In this document: one piece after another, positions 56,668 to 64,000 of the stretch
Layout of the letters: every line of letters starts with the position of its first letter
How positions within the stretch are numbered: position 1 is the first letter of the stretch
Source of the DNA: Sebastes aleutianus
Taxonomy: Eukaryota > Chordata > Actinopteri > Perciformes > Sebastidae
NCBI GenBank assembly: GCA_916700875.1
Contig: CAKAKS010000072.1
Span: 36,524,320-36,588,319, forward strand
Direction of reading: 5' to 3'
Length of the DNA stretch: 64,000 bases
Translations under genes and position numbers: made by a program
The notes under the pieces: model-generated
Told to the model about the DNA's origin: nothing
What the model saw: only the letters and a program-made list of their open reading frames with translations
Database searches by the model: none

Positions 56668-56976
56668 TCAGTGATGACTGATTACATGAATAACAACATA
56701 AATGCATATTAGACATTGAAACTCAATAACCGGATGACTGAATAACTAGTAAAAATAAAGACCATTAATCATTCACTTAATAATAATTAAATGTTCAAAA
56801 CCCAACAACAGCTGAAAAGATGTAGGCCTATAAAACAGAATTAAAGCTCTAATGCTGGAACTGACAATTATTTTCATTATTGATTAATCTCTTGGTGCAT
56901 AAAATATTAGCAAAAAAGTCACAAATGCCCATTATGATTTATAATAATCCAACGATATTTGGTTTAATATGATAGA

Positions 56977-56992
56977 TTCTATCATGATAGAA
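56977..56992. repeat. Second copy of the palindrome ttctatcatgatagaa
   Basis: Same insertion and flanks as at 47083..47098, marking a shared origin of these two spacers. Confidence 0.9.
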
Positions 56993-57598
56993 GACCCAGA
57001 AACCAGCAAATATTCACATTTGAGAGGCTGAAATTTGTAAAATTACAAAATGAATTGATTAACATTTGCAGATTAATTTTTCTGTTCATTGATACATTAA
57101 TTAACTCATTTATTCAGCTCTTAATTGCTCACAAAAAGAGTACACAAGAGTAACTTTTTGAAGCTGAGTGGTTGTCTTTATCAGAAAAATGTACTTAACG
57201 TATGAAAAGTAAAAGTGTTGATTGTGCAGTAAAATGTTCCCTGTCAGTGTTTTTCTATTATATCTGATGTTTCTGGATTAATATTACTGCTGCATTAATG
57301 TGTATGTTGCATTTTACTGCTGTAAATGTTTACGGTTGTGCTAATTTTAACTCCTTTACATACTGTTGGCTAGATTAATCTACAGCAATGCATCATGGTC
57401 TATAAGATCATCATATGTTTGTAGCGTCGCTGTCCTGTGAGAACCATGAATCTCTAAACAGTCGACTTTTCATGGTGTCAGAAAAACAGCCCTGAAGATT
57501 AATTCTGAAGACAACAGGTTTACATTGTATATTGCCACTGAATATGTATATTTGTTCTGTTATATGACAGTGAACCTTTTCATTTAAATATCATCAGT

Positions 57599-59242
57599 CT
57601 ACTCAGCTTGATTGACAGGAGAGATGATCAGAGGGGCAGAGTTTTTACCACCATCATTAAGATTAGGACAGAAGTATTGGAAGAGTTTCTCAGTGAAGCA
57701 GCAGCCAGTAAAGGAGTAGATAAGAGCTGCAGCATCTACGTCATAAAAGGAGACCAGACCCTCCTTATAATCCACAAAAAACCCCACCTTCTGAGGCCAA
57801 GACTTCAGAGAGAGAAGAATTGGAGCCCTAGCAAAAGCGTGGTACTCATTTCCATTTCTCAAACATATAGTCCAGTAACCATTCTGAGGGCTCCGTGTGT
57901 TGACTCCCTTCCTGTTGATCGACTCTCTGGCCACTCCTAAAGTCCATTTAGTCTTTCCTTTAACTTGAACCTCAAAGTAAAATCTGCCTGAAGAGAAACT
58001 CTGCTTTCCTAAAACACTAACATAATAGGAAAATCTCTCTGGGTTGTTTGGGAGATTCTTCTTTACATCACCATGATTCACTTGTTTCCCATCATCTGAC
58101 AGGATGAGTTGGGGATGAGCTGTATCAGGATCAAGAGTCACATCCACTGCATACTGTTGGACCCTCTTCAGCTCAGCCTCAGCGACCAGCTCCTTCATCT
58201 CTTTACTGAGTGTCTCCTCCAGCTGAGCCACAGCTCTCCTCACAATCCCCACATATGATGGACGGACGCTGACCTCTGTCCAGTCCTTGGTGGGTGGAGC
58301 AGCTTTCAGGGACTGGACATTCTGGAGAAGATGGAGATGGTCTTCAGAGCGTGAGAGCTGCTCCACTTCAGTCCTTCTCTTCGTCAGCTCAGAAATTTCC
58401 TGTTCCAGCTCTTTGATGAAAGCTTCAGCCCGTTTTTCTGTTGTTTTCTGCTTCTCTTTGATCGTGTTGATGAGATTGGCCTTGCCTCTCTCAACAGACT
58501 CCTTCAGAGCAGTGAAGACCTGAACACCTTCTGCTATCTCTCTGTCTGCATCTTCCTCACTGAGGTCGACTGAGTGTTTGATCTCCTGAATCTTCAGTCG
58601 TCTCTTCTGGATCATCTGCTTGATTTTAGCCTCTGTCTTCCCCAGCTCGGCCTTCTTTCCTTCATATTCATCTTTCAGAGGAACAACATCATGCATCTTG
58701 TGGTCTAGAACATGGCAGAGCATGCAGACACATGTCAGGTCGGTCTTACAGAACAGCTCCAGAGGTTTATCGTGCTTCGTACACATCCTGTCTTCCAGGT
58801 TCTCCACAGGGTCGATCAGCTGATGTCTTTTCAGACGTGAAGCTGTCAGATGAGGCTCCAGGTGAGTCTCACAGTAGGAGGCCAGACACACCAGGCAGGA
58901 CTTCAGGGCCTTCAGTTTGGTTCCAGTGCAGAAATCACAGGGAACTTCTCCTGGTTTGGACACTTGTTGCTCTGAGCTGCTGCTGCTGGTTTTCTGTTGA
59001 GCTGACTGTCTGAACTGAACAACCATCTCAGAGATGAAGGTGTTGACCCTCAAATCAGGTCTTATGGTAAAAGCCTCTTTACACATGGGACACTGGCACC
59101 TGTCACTAGTATTCCAGTGTTCAGTGATGCAGTTTTTGCAGAAGTTGTGTCCACATGGTGTACTGACTGGATCAGTGAACACATCCAGACAGATGGAGCA
59201 CAGAAACTGATCTTCAGATTGCAGATTGCTGGCAGCAGCCAT
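57599..59242 (-). CDS. TRIM copy 12, bloodthirsty/TRIM25-like RING E3 ligase, 547 aa
   Basis: Intact; RING (DPVSTPCGHNFC) and both B-boxes complete, although B-box2 has KTDLTCVC where all others have KTDQTC. Intron 59252..61574. Coil carries AKIKQMIQ, RGKANLINT and TEKRAEAF (last shared with copy 11). PRY-SPRY is the most divergent of the intact set: Q after TAHP, NPERFSYYVSV, KWTLGV, VNTRSPQNGYWTICLRNG, then EYHAFARAPILLSLKSWPQKVGFFVDYKEG and LFQYFCPNLND. The ILLSLKS part is shared with copy 1 at the other end of the window. It is the last complete gene before the right-hand transposon. Predicted ubiquitin ligase with a private recognition surface. Confidence 0.95.
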   Translation of the reverse strand: MAAASNLQSEDQFLCSICLDVFTDPVSTPCGHNFCKNCITEHWNTSDRCQCPMCKEAFTIRPDLRVNTFISEMVVQFRQSAQQKTSSSSSEQQVSKPGEVPCDFCTGTKLKALKSCLVCLASYCETHLEPHLTASRLKRHQLIDPVENLEDRMCTKHDKPLELFCKTDLTCVCMLCHVLDHKMHDVVPLKDEYEGKKAELGKTEAKIKQMIQKRRLKIQEIKHSVDLSEEDADREIAEGVQVFTALKESVERGKANLINTIKEKQKTTEKRAEAFIKELEQEISELTKRRTEVEQLSRSEDHLHLLQNVQSLKAAPPTKDWTEVSVRPSYVGIVRRAVAQLEETLSKEMKELVAEAELKRVQQYAVDVTLDPDTAHPQLILSDDGKQVNHGDVKKNLPNNPERFSYYVSVLGKQSFSSGRFYFEVQVKGKTKWTLGVARESINRKGVNTRSPQNGYWTICLRNGNEYHAFARAPILLSLKSWPQKVGFFVDYKEGLVSFYDVDAAALIYSFTGCCFTEKLFQYFCPNLNDGGKNSAPLIISPVNQAE

Positions 59243-59414
59243 GTCTACACACTGAGAACAAAAGGGAAAGTATTATAAAATATTGTTTCACATGTATTAA
59301 TCATTTGTATGAAACAAATATCAAAGTATGATTACTGCAATATTGAGAAACATTATTTTGAATTCATAGGTTTGTTTCATTTAACTGAGATGTCCATCTG
59401 ACAAGTGTCATTAT

Positions 59415-61469
59415 CAGTGCTCGAAGTGGGCCGGTAAGCAGCGGTACACCGTAACGGCACTTCTACATTTTACTCCTTGGCGTACTGTGACTTTTTCAGG
59501 CGTACTGGAGCTTCTCACAAGCTGCCTGTACTCTCCTCTGCCCTCTCCACATCAGGTTCTCTGGGAGATTCATAACGGTGCAGCGCCAGCGTAGTTGCGC
59601 TGCGTGTGTTCACGTAGGGAACTGAAGCCGGCGTTATTAATCGCCAAGCGAGCTGAAGCCTGGCTGTTCACATCAGAAGCGCATTTGACCGCGCTGCATT
59701 ATTTTTTGCGTGTTTAATGATAAAATGCGATCACACATCAATAAAACTCCACGCTGCAGAACATTAACTAGGCATACATATGGCATATTAATTATTATTC
59801 AGTCTGAAATGACGATGTATGTTTTTATGTAGACACCTGATAGTTTTACTGTAAATTGCAATATTGGCTTGAGTCTGCAGAGGCAGGTATACAGCCTTTC
59901 TGCCAGGAAGGGAGATCTACATTTATTAATTCACAGCATTTAACTCCCTGCAGCAGCATGTGCCGTTTTGTAACCACATAAATATGATTGGCATGAACAT
60001 CGGGGTGTATCCTCTATCTTAGTCTTAAAAGATAGATTATAGTGTGAAAATACCCCGACTTCTATCATATCTATACCGGTAGAAAGGGCTTATGCCACGA
60101 TGATAACCAGTTAATGTTTCAAAGTATTTATGTGGAATAATAAATGATATGCCATATGTTAATGTTCAGCAATGTGGAGTTTTATTTAGTGTGAAATCAG
60201 GTTCTATTATTAATAGGGGTGTGACGAAATATTGTGCCACAAAATATCACGATATAAAAACGTGACAATATGCATCGTCGAGACAAAAAACTGAATTGCG
60301 ATATCAGGGCATAATAGGTACTATGTACATATGGGCTCCAGGGCTAAAGCTGCAGCCTCTTCCTGCAGCTGTTCAAGGCCTAATGAAGGAGGCTAAGTGT
60401 CATATCTTTGGGGTACAAAACACATGCGCAGTAAAATCTGGTCTGCCCTCGCCGAAATTGAACCAATCGCAACACAAGACCGCAGCTTCAGTTACACTGT
60501 GCATGTGACATACCCCCGGTGCCATGTCCGCCCGTGACCCTAGCCTCCTTTCATAGGCCTTGTCGGAGCTCCACACACATCAACACACACAGCGCAGTCA
60601 GTGAACAGTCAGACTGGTTATGGTGGCTAGGCTAACAATAATATCTGGTGAGAACGAGGGTGCTGTAATTTATCAATACAATGTTCACATCCTTTTTGTA
60701 AAATAATGAATAAACTGTTCGTCATAACTTTTTTTTGTGAACAAATATAATTGATGAAAGAGTATTTAAAAGTTTTCTGATTCATAAAATAAGATTTTAC
60801 AGGACAAACATTTTCAGAAGAATTAAATGTTCAGACGAAGGCTGTGATAAATAGTAAAAATAATCATTTAACTAGTAATAATAATGGTCCATAATGATGT
60901 AAAATGTGTAGTTTTAAGTCAAAAACCTTCAAATTTTCTCAGGGAAGGACCCCCAAACCCAATATCTCCTAGTATCTTTTATTCACTGTATAAATTCATA
61001 ATGTGTCTCTGTATAATATGTAGGAGCATCCTGACTGGGACTCTGCTCCTAAAACCTGAATGAAGAGCTCACACACCTCAGCTCTGCATGTATACCTGCC
61101 TGTCTGTCTGGCTGCTGTTGATTCCAGCCTATAGACATCCTATAATATATTATAGAGAGATGCTGAAGGCTACAAATAACACAGGAAAGAACTTTAAGTA
61201 TTAACACTATATACAAACACACCACCTTAATCCTATAATGTTCCAGTGTAAATATTATTGGAGTATTATAGGCCTACTATAGAAGATGCATATAGCCCAA
61301 GTATATATAGCAATAAAATCACAGCTGATTATGACTGACACAGTTTAACATGCTTAAAGAAATAATGAATAAATAGGAATAAGTTGCAAGAGATTGCTGA
61401 TACCGGCAGATACACACACCATGTGAATAAAAGAGTACCGGCACTTATTTTTTCCCACTTCAAACAGTG
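59415..61469. mobile_element. Intronic hAT-like transposon remnant, unit 12 (long form, near-complete right end)
   Basis: Left end CAGTGCTCGAAGTGGG. Right terminal repeat full length (accggcacttattttttcccacttcaaac) but ending CAGTG instead of CACTG. Flanks GTCATTAT and GTCAGTAT. Confidence 0.73.
59560..60686. repeat. 1.1-kb extra segment in intron element, unit 12
   Basis: Shares ggtaagcagcggtacaccgt upstream and gtgaaatcagg with unit 7. Foldback arms and hAT-like stretch present (gcaacacaagaccgcag variant). Confidence 0.65.
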
Positions 61470-61574
61470 GTCAGTATGAAATGAAAAGAGTGTAACTTCC
61501 TGTTTGATTAGAGCTGTAAGTTTTGTGTTAATGCTGGTTGTTGAAACACAGTAAATATTATCAGCTGCACTCAC

Positions 61575-61678
61575 CAGTATTTGAGTCTGTTGTTGTTGAG
61601 AAAGACCTGATGAACTCAGTTTAATATTTCTTTAGACAGAAACACAGAGACTTGTCTCGACTGCAGCTCTCTGATAAA
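61575..61678 (-). other. Predicted 5' noncoding exon of TRIM copy 12
   Basis: Donor GTGAGT below 61575; 18-bp intronic stretch present. 5' end unknown. Confidence 0.5.
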
Positions 61679-62927
61679 ACATGCAGTTTCATTTCTGTAA
61701 TGTGACGTTGAAGCTCTCCTCCTTCCAGTGTTGCTCCACCTCTTACAGCAGCTCTGTTTGTGAGGATGTGTTTCCTCCACCAGGACAGTTTTCACAAAAT
61801 AAAAGTCAATCCCACATGTAAGAATACATCTTAGGGTCAGCAGAAAAGAGCAGCCACTTTACAGTCCTCTACAGCTCTGCAACAATCATACTGTCTGTCC
61901 AGACTTCAGCTCACTGTTTGTCCTGTAATGTTCTAACCCTCTCATGTAATTATTGTATTTGCTTCGTTCCTATTAGTTGTTGCTGAATCACACCAGGATG
62001 TTGAGTGGTGTGTGCAGTCTGTGCATGCCTTTAACAAACTCTCCTCCCTCTGATGTGTGTTGTAATGCTCACATCTAGTGGCCACAGTTGAGAAACACAT
62101 CCAACCTGTGAAAACCTTTGTGACTTTGTGGACAAGACTCCAGTTTCAAAATAAAACACTCACACAAAACGTTTCTTCTTCCGCAAAGGATTTTATTGCA
62201 GTGATGACTGATTAAATGAATAACAACATAAATGCATATTAGAAATTAAAACCCAATAACCGGATGACTGAATAACTATTACAAATATAGACCATTAATC
62301 ATTCACTGAATGCTAATTAAATGTTTAAAACCCAACAACAGCTGAAAAGATGTAGACCTATAAAACAAAATTAAAGCTCTAATGCTGCAACTGACAATTA
62401 TTTTCATTATTGATTAATCTCTTGGTTCATAAAATATCACAAAAAAGTCACAAATGCCCATTATGATTTATAAAAATACAAAGATATTTGGTTTAATATG
62501 ATAGAAGACCCAGAAACCATCAAATATTCACATTCCAGAAGCGGGAATCTGTGAATTGTTGACATTTTTGCTTTAAAAAAATTACATGAACAATTAATTG
62601 ATTAATATTTGCACATTATTTTTCTGTTGATTGATAACTTAATTAGCTAATTTATTCAGCTCTTAATTGCTCACAGAAAGAGTACACAAGAGTAACTCTT
62701 TGAAACTGAGTGGTTGTCTTTATCAGAAAAATGTATTTAACGTATGAAAAGTAAAAGTGTTGATTGTGCAGTAAAATGTTCCCTGTCAGTGTTTTACTAT
62801 TATATCTGATGTTTCTGGATTAATATGACTGCTACATTAATGTGTATGTTGCATTTTACTGCTGTAGATGTTTAATGTTGTGCTAATTTTAACTCCTTTA
62901 TACACTGTTGACTAGTTTAATCTACAG
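61679..62927. other. Spacer 12, 3' flank of a predicted further copy
   Basis: Normal spacer: AT-rich dispersed repeat (about 62377..62662) and 240-bp block (about 62670..62885). It stops at gtttaatctacag, where other spacers continue gcaatgcatcatgg, because the right-hand hAT element begins there. Since every other spacer is the 3' flank of the next TRIM copy, this one implies another copy beyond the transposon. Confidence 0.6.
62192..62197 (-). terminator. Polyadenylation signal AATAAA of a predicted copy outside the window
   Basis: AATAAA with the GT-rich tract, as in the other spacers. The gene it would serve lies beyond 64000. Confidence 0.45.
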
Positions 62928-64000
62928 CAGGGGTGTCCAAACTACGGCCCGCGGGCCAACTGCGGCCCGTGGTCCATTTTTAATTGGCCCGCAGCAAATT
63001 AAAAAAATAATGAAATGTGGCTCACACATGAAACTTGCGCTTGAATGTATTGTAGTTCTTAGTTTTATCAATAGATGGAGCTACTGCCTTCAACAAGGCA
63101 GATTCTCTGCAAAACACAATTAATCAAAGAAAAAGTTGCCACGGATGACCAAAAATGGCAGAACCAAAGAAACGCAAGACAGCAAGTGAGTGCAGAAAAT
63201 TTCAGACACGGTGGGAAAATGAATATTTTTTCATAGAATTCAAGGGGAAGTGTGTCTGTTTGATTTGCAATGACACTGTTACAGTGATGAAAGAGTATAA
63301 TGTACGAAGACACTACGAAACCAATCATCAGACCTACACGTCCTACACTGGTGCTGAGCGAGAAGAGAAAGTTAAGCTAATGGCAGCTAGCCTGCTAGCT
63401 CAACAACAATATTTTTTCCGCGCTAACAAAACACAAGATAATGCTACAATAGCTAGCTACGAAGTAGCTCAACTCATAGCGCGACACGGGAAATCTTTCT
63501 CAGATGGGGACTTCATAAAACAGTGCCTCACTAAAGTCGCAGGAATAATGTGCCCGGAAAAGACGCAGGAATTCAACAACGTGAGCATGTCCAGAAACAG
63601 TTGTGTGGCGAATCGAAGACTTGTCAGCTAACTTAAAGCATCAAGTGTCACATAAAGCTTGTGCTTTTGATTTTTACTCGATTGCATGTGATGAGAGCAC
63701 AGATGCCACAGCTGTTAATTTTTTTGCGGGGAGTTGACGATAACTTTTGCATTACGGAGGAGCTGCTTGATCTCAAGGGTCTCAAGGGCACAACAACGGG
63801 TAAGGACATGTTTGAAGCTGTGTCAGATGCAATTAACAAGATGGGACTTAAATGGGACAAGCTGTGTGGAGTTACAACCGATGGGGCTCCAGCTATGACG
63901 GGCGAGCGCAAAGGAATGGCCTCTATGGTGTGCGCCAAGGTGCGAGAGAGTGGAGGTGAGGCTGTTAAAATGCACTGTATCATCCACCAAGAAGCCCTCT
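62928..64000 (+). mobile_element. hAT transposon with BED-finger transposase (runs off right edge)
   Basis: Begins with CAGGGGTGTCCAAACTACGG followed by cccgcgggcc, a terminal sequence typical of one hAT lineage, inserted into the conserved spacer after tctacag. The other end and hence the 8-bp duplication are outside the window. It encodes a transposase related to GTF2IRD2/ZBED-type proteins in the three reading frames described separately. Confidence 0.88.
63155..64000 (+). pseudogene. hAT transposase, frameshifted and partial (GTF2IRD2/ZBED-like)
   Basis: The ATG at 63155 opens 158 codons with an N-terminal BED-type zinc finger (CLIC at about residues 35-38, then RRHYETNH). The family-like sequence then shifts frame near 63600 (IEDLSANLKHQVSHKACAF and FYSIACDESTDAT in the next frame, ending in TGA at 63735..63737), and shifts again near 63730. 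The third frame continues open to the window edge (GVDDNFCITEELLDLKGLKG; KLCGVTTDGAPAMTGERKGM; MHCIIHQE), covering the start of the RNase H-like catalytic core (CDEST and TDGAPAMTG motifs). At least two frameshifts mean this copy is inactive unless they are sequence errors. Relationship inferred from remembered motifs, not a search. Confidence 0.85.

Larger units (their letters stand above)
56150..57598. other. Spacer between copies 11 and 12
   Basis: No 107-bp block. AT-rich dispersed repeat at about 56847..57122 with the palindrome insertion, 240-bp block at about 57125..57345. From about 56640 to 57060 it matches spacer 9 almost base for base. No gene. Confidence 0.6.

Noticed and set aside
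1..64000. CRISPR arrays, operons, tRNA or rRNA genes, viral genes
   Set aside because: The window is vertebrate repeat-array DNA; no such structure was seen on either strand.

Overview
The window is vertebrate DNA, almost certainly from a percomorph teleost. It is AT-rich and intron-bearing. Nearly every coding stretch is a copy of one fish-type tripartite-motif (TRIM) gene of the bloodthirsty/TRIM25-like group. The spacers hold hAT-like and other DNA-transposon remnants typical of spiny-rayed fishes. Family names come from memory of the protein families; no database search was possible.

Layout: twelve TRIM copies lie head to tail, all on the minus strand, in repeat units of about 4.1-6.3 kb. 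Copy 1 (1..1464) runs off the left edge. Copies 2, 3, 6, 7, 8, 9, 11 and 12 (coding spans 5242..6885, 9444..11087, 24541..26181, 30875..32521, 36869..38515, 42167..43810, 53180..54820, 57599..59242) are intact, with 546-548 residues in a single coding exon: RING, two B-box zinc motifs, coiled coil, PRY-SPRY. Copies 4 (15089..16457), 5 (19029..20665) and 10 (47705..49354) are broken by, respectively, a RING deletion plus nonsense codon, a 4-bp deletion, and a nonsense codon just before the PRY-SPRY.

Each unit, read on the minus strand, has a predicted 5' noncoding exon ending in a GTGAGT donor, then a 1.2-2.3 kb intron, an acceptor (ttctcag) 9 bases before the ATG, the coding exon, and an AATAAA polyadenylation signal with a GT-rich element about 750 bases after the stop. 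Every intron carries the same old hAT-like transposon (CAGTG...CACTG ends, GTCATTAT target duplication), inserted before the array expanded. In nine units this element contains a further 1.1-kb segment. Later insertions are unit-specific: an 803-bp hAT fragment at 29871..30673 (8-bp target duplication, strong CTCF-like motif), a 644-bp TTAA-flanked element at 35821..36464, and a BED-finger hAT element starting at 62928 and leaving the right edge.

The RING, B-box and coiled-coil parts are nearly constant between copies. The PRY-SPRY, the expected target-recognition face, has sharply localised hypervariable positions. Indel markers inside the introns and spacers are mutually inconsistent between units, which points to unequal crossing-over or gene conversion. 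The most likely reading is a rapidly diversifying innate-immune TRIM array. Its ligands and expression cannot be read from sequence.
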